Shown here one piece after another: positions 1 through 7,140 of a DNA stretch of 11,925 nucleotides. The notes beneath the pieces were generated by a model. That model saw nothing but the letters and a program-made list of their open reading frames with translations. It searched no databases and was not told the DNA's origin. A program made the translations under genes and the position numbers. The stretch's first letter is position 1, and every line of letters begins with the position of its first letter. Source of the stretch: Deltaproteobacteria bacterium UBA6930 (GTDB lineage: Bacteria > Myxococcota_A > UBA9160 > UBA6930); the NCBI GenBank assembly GCA_002450755.1, contig DKAI01000090.1, positions 1,263 through 13,187 on the forward strand. The letters run 5' to 3'.

Positions 1-67
1 GCTCAGCTGGTAGAGCAGCTGATTCGTAATCAGCAGGTCAGCGGTTCAATTCCGCTCGTCGGCTCCA
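1..67 (+). tRNA. tRNA-Thr (anticodon CGT), 3' part
   Basis: The D arm, anticodon arm, T arm and 3' acceptor strand are present; the first bases of the acceptor stem lie before the window. The anticodon stem is GCTGA (18-22) paired with TCAGC (30-34) around the loop TTCGTAA, giving anticodon CGT at 25-27, which reads threonine codon ACG. The T arm carries GGTTCAATTCC. The acceptor 3' strand CGTCGGC (57-63) is followed by discriminator T64 and a genome-encoded CCA (65-67). Confidence 0.93.
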
Positions 68-81
68 TAGTTCTACCGCTA

Positions 82-116
82 CTTCATGTGCGTGGCGTCC
101 CTCACGAACGGTGAAG
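82..116 (+). terminator. weak hairpin downstream of the tRNA
   Basis: CTTCA (82-86) can pair with TGAAG (112-116) and, inside it, CGTG (91-94) with CACG (103-106), with internal loops between. A short run ATTT follows, but there is no real T tract. It could end or process the tRNA transcript. The stem is interrupted and this may be chance. Confidence 0.2.
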
Positions 117-225
117 ATTTAACCGCAATACAAGGCATAAAATCAGTTAAATGATCTAAAGTTTACTCTTCCATTCGAAGAAATACTTGTTGGAGAAAAA
201 ATCTTGACTCGGCGAAATTTCAGAT

Positions 226-1392
226 ATGAACCCACTAGCGGGAATTAAGATTCTCGATCTTACTCGAGTGCTTGCAGGACCCTTTGCAACTCGAATGTTG
301 AATGACCTCGGTGCTGACGTTGTAAAAGTAGAGCCTCCCGAAGGCGACGTTACCCGGCACTTTGGAACACGACTGGGTCATCAGACTGGATATTTTGCCC
401 AGTTCAACGCGGGAAAACGAGCTATTTGCGTGGATTTTACTCAACCGAAGGGACCCGAACTTATTCGAAATCTGGCGAAGCTCGCCGATGTCGTAATAGA
501 GAATTTTCGCCCGGGTGTACTCGCAAAATTTGGGCTCGATTGGCCTCAACTTTCCGCAGAGCATCCCGAGCTAATAATGGTATCAATCTCAGGTTTTGGT
601 CAAACAGGGCCAGAAAGCCGTCGTCCTGCTTATGCCGGCATAATCCATGCCGAATCAGGCTGGCTTAGTAGACAGGCAAAAGTTGCCTCTGCCCACCCTA
701 CCGATTCACAGCTATCGGTTGCCGACACCACATCGGGACTACACAGCCTTGTTGCGATGTTTGCCGCACTAAGAGAACGTGATCAGACAGGGATTGGTCA
801 GCACATTGACATCGCTATGATCGAGGCACTTCTAACGGTAGATGACTATTTCTTTTGGGCCCTTGAGGGAGTTGAAAACCACCCTCGTGGAGGAGGGGAA
901 ATTTGGAATGCGCCAGGGGGGCCCATTATGATCATGGGTGATTTCAAGTGGGTCTGGAAGTGTGCAACGGAGATTCTAGAACTTCGCGACCCTTCGCCTA
1001 AAGGTTGCTCCCTCGAAGAAAAAATTGAAGGAAGAAGAAAAGCATGGGAGGAATATCTTCTTTCTTTTAAAACACGCCCACCTCTTCTTTCTGCACTAAA
1101 TCGCGCCAATCTTGCTTGGGGCGACGTAAAAACAGCTCGAGAGGCCATTGCATCTCCAACCTTAACCCATCGAGAATCTCTCGTGGAAATTGACGATCGG
1201 AGGGGTGGCACGAGAAGAGTCGTCCAATCGCCCTACCGTTTTTCTCAGTCAGAGTCGGAGGTTAGAGGACCAGCACCACTGAAGGGAGAGCATAATTACG
1301 AGGTGCTGACTGACTGGGTGGGAATGTCAGAAGAAGATATCCGAAACCTAACTGAAGCCGGAGTTCTGATAGAAGAATCAACAGGTGATTAA
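226..1392 (+). CDS. class III CoA-transferase (CaiB/BaiF family)
   Basis: 388 residues, close to the usual 390-410 of the family. These cytoplasmic enzymes move CoA between carboxylic acids through an enzyme-bound aspartyl-CoA. Seen here: the N-terminal nucleotide-fold opening GIKILDLTRVLAGP (6-19), the GADVVKVEPPEGD segment (29-41), ENFRPG (92-97), SGFGQTGP (122-129) and the block with the expected catalytic aspartate, D167 in VADTTSGLH, followed by RDQTGIGQHIDIAM. The region after residue 220 has GGGEIWNAPGGP rather than the commoner form, so it is probably a distinct subfamily with unknown acyl substrate. A GGAG at 192-195 is too far from the ATG to be a good ribosome site. First gene of a three-gene operon with an SDR and a Baeyer-Villiger monooxygenase, suggesting CoA activation of an acid made by, or feeding, that route. 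Confidence 0.93.
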   Translation: MNPLAGIKILDLTRVLAGPFATRMLNDLGADVVKVEPPEGDVTRHFGTRLGHQTGYFAQFNAGKRAICVDFTQPKGPELIRNLAKLADVVIENFRPGVLAKFGLDWPQLSAEHPELIMVSISGFGQTGPESRRPAYAGIIHAESGWLSRQAKVASAHPTDSQLSVADTTSGLHSLVAMFAALRERDQTGIGQHIDIAMIEALLTVDDYFFWALEGVENHPRGGGEIWNAPGGPIMIMGDFKWVWKCATEILELRDPSPKGCSLEEKIEGRRKAWEEYLLSFKTRPPLLSALNRANLAWGDVKTAREAIASPTLTHRESLVEIDDRRGGTRRVVQSPYRFSQSESEVRGPAPLKGEHNYEVLTDWVGMSEEDIRNLTEAGVLIEESTGD

Positions 1393-1410
1393 ACAGGAGA
1401 CTTTTTGGAA

Positions 1411-2247
1411 ATGAGCCAACTTGAAGATCGAGTCGCGATAATAACGGGAGCAGCTAGTGGAATGGGAGCCGCTACTGCCAAACTATTTGCAGAAGAAGGA
1501 GCGAAAGTAGTTATCGCCGACCTCAACCAAGATCTTGGAGAGGAGGTCTCGAAAAGTTTAGGAACCCAGGGAATTTTTAAATACGTAGATGTCACTAAAG
1601 AGAAAGATGTATCGGGAGTCATCCAGGTTGCGCTAAGCAAATGGGGACGACTCGATATCATGTTCAATAATGCCGGATTTGGAGGCGCTAGAGGCCCTAT
1701 TGAAACAATTAGCGAAGACGATTTCGACATTACCCTCGACGTATTAGTAAAAGGAGTTTTCTTCGGAATAAAGCATGGTGCGAAAGGTATAAAACACTCC
1801 GGTACCGGTGGAAGTATTATCAATACTGCGAGTGTTGCGGGACTTCTCGCGGGTGAGGCTCCCCACCTTTACTCGATGGCCAAGGCGGCAGTTATCCATC
1901 TAACCACATCAGTAGCTCTTGAGCTCGGGAAGGATGACATCCGCGTGAACTCTATATGCCCTGGTGTCGTTGCAACCCCTCTTGCGGCAGGCCGCACGCA
2001 GGTAACTGAAAGCCAGATCGATCGGATGCGAGAAAAGATGGGGAAGTACCAGCCAATCGGTCGGATAGGCGAGCCCGAAGATATTGCCAGAGCGGCCCTA
2101 TATCTCGCGTCTGACCACTCGAGTTTCGTTACTGGTACGACTCACGTCGTTGATGGTGGTGCTAATGCGGGACGAGCATGGTCCAGACAACATCCCACAA
2201 TGACGGGAGAAGGACCGATTAAGTTGTATCGTCCCCCAGGACGATAA
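1411..2247 (+). CDS. SDR family NAD(P)-dependent dehydrogenase
   Basis: Classical short-chain dehydrogenase/reductase, 278 residues from ATG 1411. AGGAG at 1395-1399 lies 11 bases before this ATG; a TTG at 1405, two codons earlier, has closer spacing (5 bases) and is a possible alternative start. Counting from that TTG, the cofactor motif TGAASGMG is at 14-21, an aspartate at 39 (VIADLN) suggests NAD rather than NADP, NNAG is at 88-91, and the catalytic Ser, Tyr and Lys are S143, Y156 and K160 (YSMAK). The usual helix-4 Asn of the catalytic tetrad appears to be Leu (L114 in DVLVKG). The C-terminus runs about 25 residues past the usual VDGG end, proline rich. It begins 18 bases after the CoA-transferase and ends 20 bases before the monooxygenase. 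In that setting oxidation of a secondary alcohol to the ketone used by the next enzyme is a reasonable guess; the substrate cannot be read from sequence. Confidence 0.92.
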   Translation: MSQLEDRVAIITGAASGMGAATAKLFAEEGAKVVIADLNQDLGEEVSKSLGTQGIFKYVDVTKEKDVSGVIQVALSKWGRLDIMFNNAGFGGARGPIETISEDDFDITLDVLVKGVFFGIKHGAKGIKHSGTGGSIINTASVAGLLAGEAPHLYSMAKAAVIHLTTSVALELGKDDIRVNSICPGVVATPLAAGRTQVTESQIDRMREKMGKYQPIGRIGEPEDIARAALYLASDHSSFVTGTTHVVDGGANAGRAWSRQHPTMTGEGPIKLYRPPGR

Positions 2248-2267
2248 AATCAAAGGATACATGGACC

Positions 2268-4013
2268 ATGGAAAAAGCACAGAATCCGTTCTCTTTTAAT
2301 ATCGAAAAAGATTTCGATAATCCGCAGTCTTACTACGACAAAATAAAGGAGAGATTCGCCGAAGAACGTGACCTACGTTTGAATTATCGACCCGAAGGGA
2401 CCGACCAATACATCACTGAGCTCGAAGGAAATCTCCAAAAGTATGCGATAGATCCTCATGGAAATAGCATACCTGACCGGTCGCCTCTCTCAGATGAGGT
2501 GGAGTGTCTGTTTATAGGAGGTGGTTTTTCGGCCCTTCTTACTTCTGCGCGACTCCGCGAGGTAGGCGTCGAAAGTATTCGCATTGTCGAGCGTGGAGCA
2601 GATGTTGGTGGAACTTGGTACTGGAACCGATATCCAGGCGTAGCATGCGACGTCGTCGCCTACGATTATCTACCGCTTTTGGATGAAATGAACTATGTAC
2701 CCACCCACCATTACGCTCAAGGTCACGAGATATACGCTTACTGTCAGGAAATTGCGAAACGCTTTGATCTTTATAAGCTCGCTCTCTTTCACACGACTGT
2801 TACCAGCACGTTATGGGATGAAACCGAACGACGTTGGATTATTTCAACCAATCGCGGAGATTCAATAAAGGCCCAATTTGTAATATGCGCCAACGGAACG
2901 CTCACTAAGCCTAAACTTTCGAAGATTCGTGGCCTCGAGTCATTTTCAGGCCATTCTTTTCACACTTCTCGATGGGATTATGAATACACAGGACAAGATC
3001 TTTCCAAACTCTTCAATAAAAGGGTAGGAATAATCGGTACAGGTGCATCTGCTGTTCAGGCAATTCCTAAACTAGGAAAGAATGCACAAGAACTGTTTGT
3101 TTTTCAGCGGACACCTTCTTCCATCGACATCAAAGATGATTGGAAGACCGACCCAGAATGGGCAAAAACATTAAAGCCCGGTTGGCAGGCCCTTCGAAGA
3201 GAAAAGGCACTAATAAACTCCGAGCCTCGCCAAAGAGAAGCAACCATGTCTTTATCCAGGGAGGAAAAGATCCGTCGTCAGGAAAACGCAAATATCGATG
3301 CAATGATGAGAATTCACAAACGAATTGAGGAAACGGTTGCGGACCCCAAAACGGCAGAATCCCTAAAGCCATGGTACATGATGATGTGCAAGCGACCGTG
3401 TTTCGATAATGAATATCTCCCTACATTCAATCGTTCCAATGTTCAATTAGTCGACACGAAAGGTAAGGGTATTCTCGAAATAGGATCAGACGGGCCTATC
3501 TTTGAAGATAAACAGTATCCTCTTGATCTTCTGATCATGGCTACAGGTTTCGAGGTGCAAAAAACAGGTACCTACAATCGGATTCTTGGAGTCGACGGAC
3601 TGGACTTGGAAGACAAGTACCGTGATGGAGTTCGTACTGTCCTAGGAATACATTCTCAGGGCTACCCAAATCTCTTCATAATGGGCGGCTATCAGGCTTC
3701 GTTTCGATTTAATCTCACCGATGTTCTGCAACGACAGGGAGACCATATTTCTGGGTGCATTAAACATGTAAGGGACAATGGATACAAAACTCTCGACGTA
3801 ACCAAAGATGCAGAAGATTGGTGGGTTAACGAGGTAATTTCGAATAGAGGAAAAACCACAAGAGCCGAGGACTGCACTCCTGGGTACTATAATTTTGAAG
3901 GCGAGACTCAACGACGTCAGGATGGAAACTACAACGGAAGTTTCTTTAAATATGTGACACACATGAAATCTACACTTGATAGAATAGAAGAACTCTTCGA
4001 TATAGGTCGCTAA
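2268..4013 (+). CDS. Baeyer-Villiger-type FAD monooxygenase
   Basis: 581 residues, within the range of type I Baeyer-Villiger monooxygenases, which insert an O2 atom next to a ketone using FAD and NADPH to give esters or lactones. A non-homologous N-terminal extension of about 78 residues precedes the FAD Rossmann motif IGGGFSA (83-89). Then come GTWYWNRYPGVACD (115-128) and a perfect fingerprint F-x-G-x3-H-x3-W-D at F226, G228, H232, W236, D237. The NADPH Rossmann motif GTGASA is at 257-262, KRP at 375-377 (R376 is the likely catalytic arginine, equivalent to R337 of phenylacetone monooxygenase) and ATGF at 425-428. AAAGGA at 2252-2257 is 10 bases before the ATG; another ATG at 2261 is out of frame. 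Third gene of the operon. No lactone hydrolase follows directly. Substrate unknown: a cyclic or steroid-like ketone is possible. Confidence 0.93.
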   Translation: MEKAQNPFSFNIEKDFDNPQSYYDKIKERFAEERDLRLNYRPEGTDQYITELEGNLQKYAIDPHGNSIPDRSPLSDEVECLFIGGGFSALLTSARLREVGVESIRIVERGADVGGTWYWNRYPGVACDVVAYDYLPLLDEMNYVPTHHYAQGHEIYAYCQEIAKRFDLYKLALFHTTVTSTLWDETERRWIISTNRGDSIKAQFVICANGTLTKPKLSKIRGLESFSGHSFHTSRWDYEYTGQDLSKLFNKRVGIIGTGASAVQAIPKLGKNAQELFVFQRTPSSIDIKDDWKTDPEWAKTLKPGWQALRREKALINSEPRQREATMSLSREEKIRRQENANIDAMMRIHKRIEETVADPKTAESLKPWYMMMCKRPCFDNEYLPTFNRSNVQLVDTKGKGILEIGSDGPIFEDKQYPLDLLIMATGFEVQKTGTYNRILGVDGLDLEDKYRDGVRTVLGIHSQGYPNLFIMGGYQASFRFNLTDVLQRQGDHISGCIKHVRDNGYKTLDVTKDAEDWWVNEVISNRGKTTRAEDCTPGYYNFEGETQRRQDGNYNGSFFKYVTHMKSTLDRIEELFDIGR

Positions 4014-4027
4014 CTATTGAGATAGTT
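4012..4027. terminator. small hairpin at a convergent gene junction
   Basis: A perfect inverted repeat, AACTAT then loop TGAG then ATAGTT, fills the 13-base gap between two convergent genes and touches both stop codons. The 6-bp stem is AT rich and no T tract follows on either strand. It may act as a weak bidirectional terminator or simply stop colliding polymerases. Confidence 0.3.
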
Positions 4028-5184
4028 CACTTGGAACGAATGTCATAATTTTTTCCAAAGATTCGATCAAGATTATATTTAATAACATGATGAACTCCAT
4101 GTTCGAACCTCGACATAGGGCCGGGAACAAATCCTTTCGAAGAAAATCCTTTTTGAAGAGCCGTGATCATCGAGACATCCTCTTCGATCACTACCCTAAA
4201 GCATTCCTCGTAATCTTTCAGCTTTTCAGAAAAATCAGGACGCTCGTGAAATTCTTTCGGGAACATCATATGAACTTCTGCAGCAGAACGGTTCACGTCG
4301 ATTGGCCACTGCGTAACCCAATGCATATTATCTTGGCGGGCATAAAAGCCCGTGTTCGGGAATAAATGTGAGGAATATCCGTATTCTAAATAATCGCCTG
4401 TCAGCCAAGGCATCATCCCATAACGTGGCTGACCGTCTAGGGTCATTGGACTAAGCCCTTTGAACCTCCCGGTATAACCCCAAGGATAGGTTGTAAACTC
4501 GTAAGAATCCAAAGGTTGATTTGAACCGAACGAGTCGGCGTGAAGCGTAGCTAAGTGATATATATCGACAAAATTTTCTGCAACTGCTTTCCAATTACTG
4601 TCGTACTCGACTCGAATCCGGAATGCGAGGCGACAATCCTGAGGTCTATACGGTGCAAATACTTCAGTAAAACTACCCAAAGATTCAAGGAGTGGATCAC
4701 AATTGGGATTTAAGTTAATAAAAACAAAACCGCCCCAGGTATCTAACAACACCGATTTCAAACCAAAGTTTCCCTTGGCAAACCCTTCAATCTCATCAGT
4801 ATACGGCGCACCTCGCAGACTTCCTTCCAAATCATATGTCCATGCATGATAGGGGCATTGAAAACTCTTACGATTGCCACTTCCTTCAACTACCGCAGTC
4901 CCACGGTGTCGACACACATTATAAAAGGCGCGAAGTTTCCCATCTTTAGCTCGACAAAGAACTATAGGTTCGCCTGCAATATCAATCGCACGATAATCTC
5001 CATATTCTTCAAACTCCTCTTCTCTGGCGACACATAACCACTCTTTTTGGAAAATATTTTCGCGTTCAAGTTTTTCAATTTCCTTCGACGTATAAAAATC
5101 ACCTGGCAGGTGACGTGAGCGAGAAAGATCTTGACGAGTCTGGTCTACGGCCGAATGATATTTCTGAGAAAGCTGATCGGACAT
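4027..5184 (-). CDS. aromatic ring-hydroxylating oxygenase, Rieske alpha subunit
   Basis: 385 residues, typical for the terminal oxygenase alpha subunit of Rieske non-heme iron oxygenases, which use O2 and electrons from a partner reductase to hydroxylate or demethylate rings and amines. The Rieske 2Fe-2S ligands are C91-x-H93 and C110-x2-H113 with 16 residues between. The bridging aspartate and mononuclear iron ligands are D207-x2-H210-x4-H215 in AENFVDIYHLATLH, and the third iron ligand is probably D336 (EEDVSM). The start is well set: AGGAG (complement of 5193-5197) lies 8 bases before the ATG. No beta subunit, ferredoxin or reductase is visible nearby, so it resembles single-gene alpha-type oxygenases with distant electron donors. 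It is divergent from the NicX-like ring-cleavage gene, suggesting shared control and perhaps consecutive steps. The substrate is unknown. Confidence 0.94.
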   Translation of the reverse strand: MSDQLSQKYHSAVDQTRQDLSRSRHLPGDFYTSKEIEKLERENIFQKEWLCVAREEEFEEYGDYRAIDIAGEPIVLCRAKDGKLRAFYNVCRHRGTAVVEGSGNRKSFQCPYHAWTYDLEGSLRGAPYTDEIEGFAKGNFGLKSVLLDTWGGFVFINLNPNCDPLLESLGSFTEVFAPYRPQDCRLAFRIRVEYDSNWKAVAENFVDIYHLATLHADSFGSNQPLDSYEFTTYPWGYTGRFKGLSPMTLDGQPRYGMMPWLTGDYLEYGYSSHLFPNTGFYARQDNMHWVTQWPIDVNRSAAEVHMMFPKEFHERPDFSEKLKDYEECFRVVIEEDVSMITALQKGFSSKGFVPGPMSRFEHGVHHVIKYNLDRIFGKNYDIRSK

Positions 5185-5198
5185 AAGGTCTTCTCCTA

Positions 5199-5228
5199 TT
5201 GTCGAACATTAACTTGAGGGGCTAGGAT
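5199..5228 (+). promoter_or_regulatory. candidate promoter for the NicX-like gene
   Basis: TTGTCG (5199-5204) and TAGGAT (5223-5228) are 18 bases apart and match four of six consensus bases each. The -10 box lies on the same bases as the -10 box proposed for the divergent Rieske gene, so the two promoters could exclude each other. Confidence 0.28.
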
Positions 5229-5253
5229 ATCATTTAGGAACCAGACTATTCAA
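5224..5253 (-). promoter_or_regulatory. candidate promoter for the Rieske gene
   Basis: Read on the - strand, TTGAAT (complement of 5248-5253) and TATCCT (complement of 5224-5229) are 18 bases apart, each matching four of six consensus bases. Transcription would begin about 30 bases before the start codon. Plausible, not proven. Confidence 0.3.
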
Positions 5254-5268
5254 CCGATTGGAGAATCT

Positions 5269-6279
5269 ATGGATCGTGAGCACTCAAAGAAGGTCGACCT
5301 CTTTCAACGTGAATTAATATTATGCGGCCTTACGCCCAACGAGAAGGTGGTCGTCTTAAGCGAAGGAAATGCTCTTAGAGATTATGCTCTTGCTTTCGTG
5401 GAGGCAGCTAAACAGCTCGGATCGGAAGTCGAAGATTTGAACTTATCAACAAGTGAGGCTCTAACGGCCGATGAGCGCATTACCCAGCTTGGGAAAAGTT
5501 CCTTAAGCGATAACAAAGCTGCAATGAGTACCCTAAAAGCGGCAGATCTAGCGATCGATTTGATGCTTCTCTTGTTCTCCAAGGAACAAATAGAAATCCA
5601 AGCGTCAGGAACACGGATCTTACTCGCGGTCGAACCATTTGAAATACTCGAAAGACTCTTCCCTAGCAAGGAAAGTCGCCAACGGGTCGAAGAATCCGAA
5701 AAGCTCCTAGCGTCCGCTACGGAATTGCATTTCTCTAACGAAGAAGGAACTGATGTAGTTTATCAATTGGGTAACAAGCAAATACTTACCGAGTACGGCT
5801 TTACCGATACACCCGGTCGCTGGGATCATTGGCCTTCTGGCTTTCTTGCAACCATGGCCAAACCTGGAGGCGTAGATGGACGTGTTGTCATGGCACCAGG
5901 AGACATCTTACTTCCCCAGATGAAAATGCTCCGAGAGCCTATTTCTTTTGAGATCTCAGAAGGCCGGGTCACTAAGATATCTGGCGATGCAGAAGCTTCC
6001 GCCTTAAACGGCTACATCCAGAACTACCGTGATGATAGAGCATACGCGGTTTCGCATATTGGATGGGGGCTCAATGAGGATGCTCAGTGGACAGTCGACG
6101 TCCCGGGCATAGGAATGGACGCAAGAGCTCACTGGGGTAACGTCCTCTTTTCACTTGGACCCGACATTGAGTTCGGAGGAACTAACGACACACAGTGTCA
6201 TCTAGACCTACCAATGAAAAATTGTGATCTCAGGCTTGACGGCGAACTAGTTGTGCAAAAAGGTTCCATAACCTACTAA
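5269..6279 (+). CDS. NicX-like 2,5-dihydroxypyridine 5,6-dioxygenase family protein
   Basis: 336 residues. It resembles NicX of Pseudomonas putida as I remember it (about 350 residues), a mononuclear iron dioxygenase related to M29 aminopeptidases that opens 2,5-dihydroxypyridine to N-formylmaleamate in nicotinate breakdown. Shared blocks: GTRILLAVEP (114-123), TEYGF then PGRWDHWPSGFL (174-193), SHIGWGL (262-268), AQWT, MDARAHWGN (283-291) and CHLDLPMKNCD (310-320). H263, H311 and D313 match the positions recalled as the NicX iron ligands (H265, H318, D320); H187 in WDHWPS is also conserved. The start has GGAG at 5260-5263, 5 bases before the ATG. The exact substrate could be another hydroxylated N-heterocycle. 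Automatic annotation may call it an aminopeptidase or hypothetical protein. It is divergent from a Rieske oxygenase and convergent with an alpha/beta hydrolase, the fold also used by the next nicotinate-pathway enzyme, NicD. Confidence 0.85.
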   Translation: MDREHSKKVDLFQRELILCGLTPNEKVVVLSEGNALRDYALAFVEAAKQLGSEVEDLNLSTSEALTADERITQLGKSSLSDNKAAMSTLKAADLAIDLMLLLFSKEQIEIQASGTRILLAVEPFEILERLFPSKESRQRVEESEKLLASATELHFSNEEGTDVVYQLGNKQILTEYGFTDTPGRWDHWPSGFLATMAKPGGVDGRVVMAPGDILLPQMKMLREPISFEISEGRVTKISGDAEASALNGYIQNYRDDRAYAVSHIGWGLNEDAQWTVDVPGIGMDARAHWGNVLFSLGPDIEFGGTNDTQCHLDLPMKNCDLRLDGELVVQKGSITY

Positions 6280-6329
6280 AAGTTACTCAATAGATTTTTC
6301 GCACGAGACGAGAGCGCCGGCCGATTTAC

Positions 6330-7109
6330 TTAAAGCGACGACAAGAACTTCAATACAATTTGATTGAATACTCCCGGCTCTTCCGAATAGCCACAGTGAC
6401 CCACGCCTGGAATTTCTTCAAGTTTCGCATTTCTAATTCCGCTAGCCAAGTCGCGACCTTGATCGGGAGGAATAACCCGATCGTGCTCTCCAACCACGAC
6501 CAAAGTCGGAACACTTATTTTTGAAATCCTAGAGGATAAATTAAAATCCGAGAGTCCTTCGCTTAACACTTGGCTATACGCGTTCTTATCATTTGAGGAC
6601 ACCATTTCTGAAATCCAATTTTTCAGGAGTGCATCGGGATTCGGCCCAAGTGCTTGGTCAACGACAAGCTTGGCATACTCTTCGAGCGAGGATGACGCGA
6701 GCATATCGAGTCTTTCTTTTAGAATATCTGGTGGGATATTCATTCGAGAACTGGTATGACATAAAATCGTACTCAAGCACAATTCTGGGTAATCCAGTGC
6801 AATCGTCTGCGCAATAAACCCACCCATGGAAGTACCTAGAATATGCGCACGAGGAATTGAGAGAGCTTCAAGAAGACCCACGAGATCTTCCGCTAAAACG
6901 GAAACGGCATAAGAACCCGGAACGCTTGGTTTACTGGATTCACCGAAGCCACGGAGATCCACGGTTATCGTTCGGTAGAACCTAGAAAACGCAGGAACCT
7001 GTCTTCTCCAGAGTTTGTGGCTCATTCCTAAACCGTGGATGAGCAAAAGGGGCAAACCTTCACCAGTTTCTTCAAAATTTATCTCGTTTTTTCCAACAGT
7101 TAGTAACAT
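6330..7109 (-). CDS. alpha/beta hydrolase
   Basis: 259 residues from the ATG at 7109, with GAGGA (complement of 7114-7118) 4 bases before it. A GTG 15 codons upstream (7154) would overlap the preceding gene by 14 bases; its extra residues look unlike a hydrolase start, so I prefer the ATG. Seen: oxyanion-hole HGLG (25-28), DLRGFGES (51-58), nucleophile elbow G92-T-S94-M-G96, acid D210 in GEHDRV and base H238 in GVGHCGYSEEP. These form a complete Ser-Asp-His triad in a soluble hydrolase of the 3-oxoadipate enol-lactonase type. It starts 31 bases after the luciferase-like monooxygenase and is probably cotranscribed with it, which resembles the RutA and RutD pairing of pyrimidine breakdown. It could also act after the NicX-like enzyme as a deformylase. 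Lactone, ester and formyl-amide substrates all remain possible. Confidence 0.9.
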   Translation of the reverse strand: MLLTVGKNEINFEETGEGLPLLLIHGLGMSHKLWRRQVPAFSRFYRTITVDLRGFGESSKPSVPGSYAVSVLAEDLVGLLEALSIPRAHILGTSMGGFIAQTIALDYPELCLSTILCHTSSRMNIPPDILKERLDMLASSSLEEYAKLVVDQALGPNPDALLKNWISEMVSSNDKNAYSQVLSEGLSDFNLSSRISKISVPTLVVVGEHDRVIPPDQGRDLASGIRNAKLEEIPGVGHCGYSEEPGVFNQIVLKFLSSL

Positions 7110-7140
7110 TGCGTCCTCATCTAAGTGACTAGTAAAAGTT

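Noticed and set aside
86..154. 22-codon reading frame between the tRNA and the CoA-transferase
   Set aside because: No ribosome binding site, no recognisable pattern, and it overlaps the weak hairpin.
1389..1823. 144-codon open frame antisense to the SDR gene
   Set aside because: The opposite strand encodes a complete SDR with all key motifs; this frame has no domain and is a shadow.
6280..6329. Terminator between the NicX-like gene and the hydrolase
   Set aside because: A GCGCCGGC patch and a short T run are present but no stem joins them convincingly.
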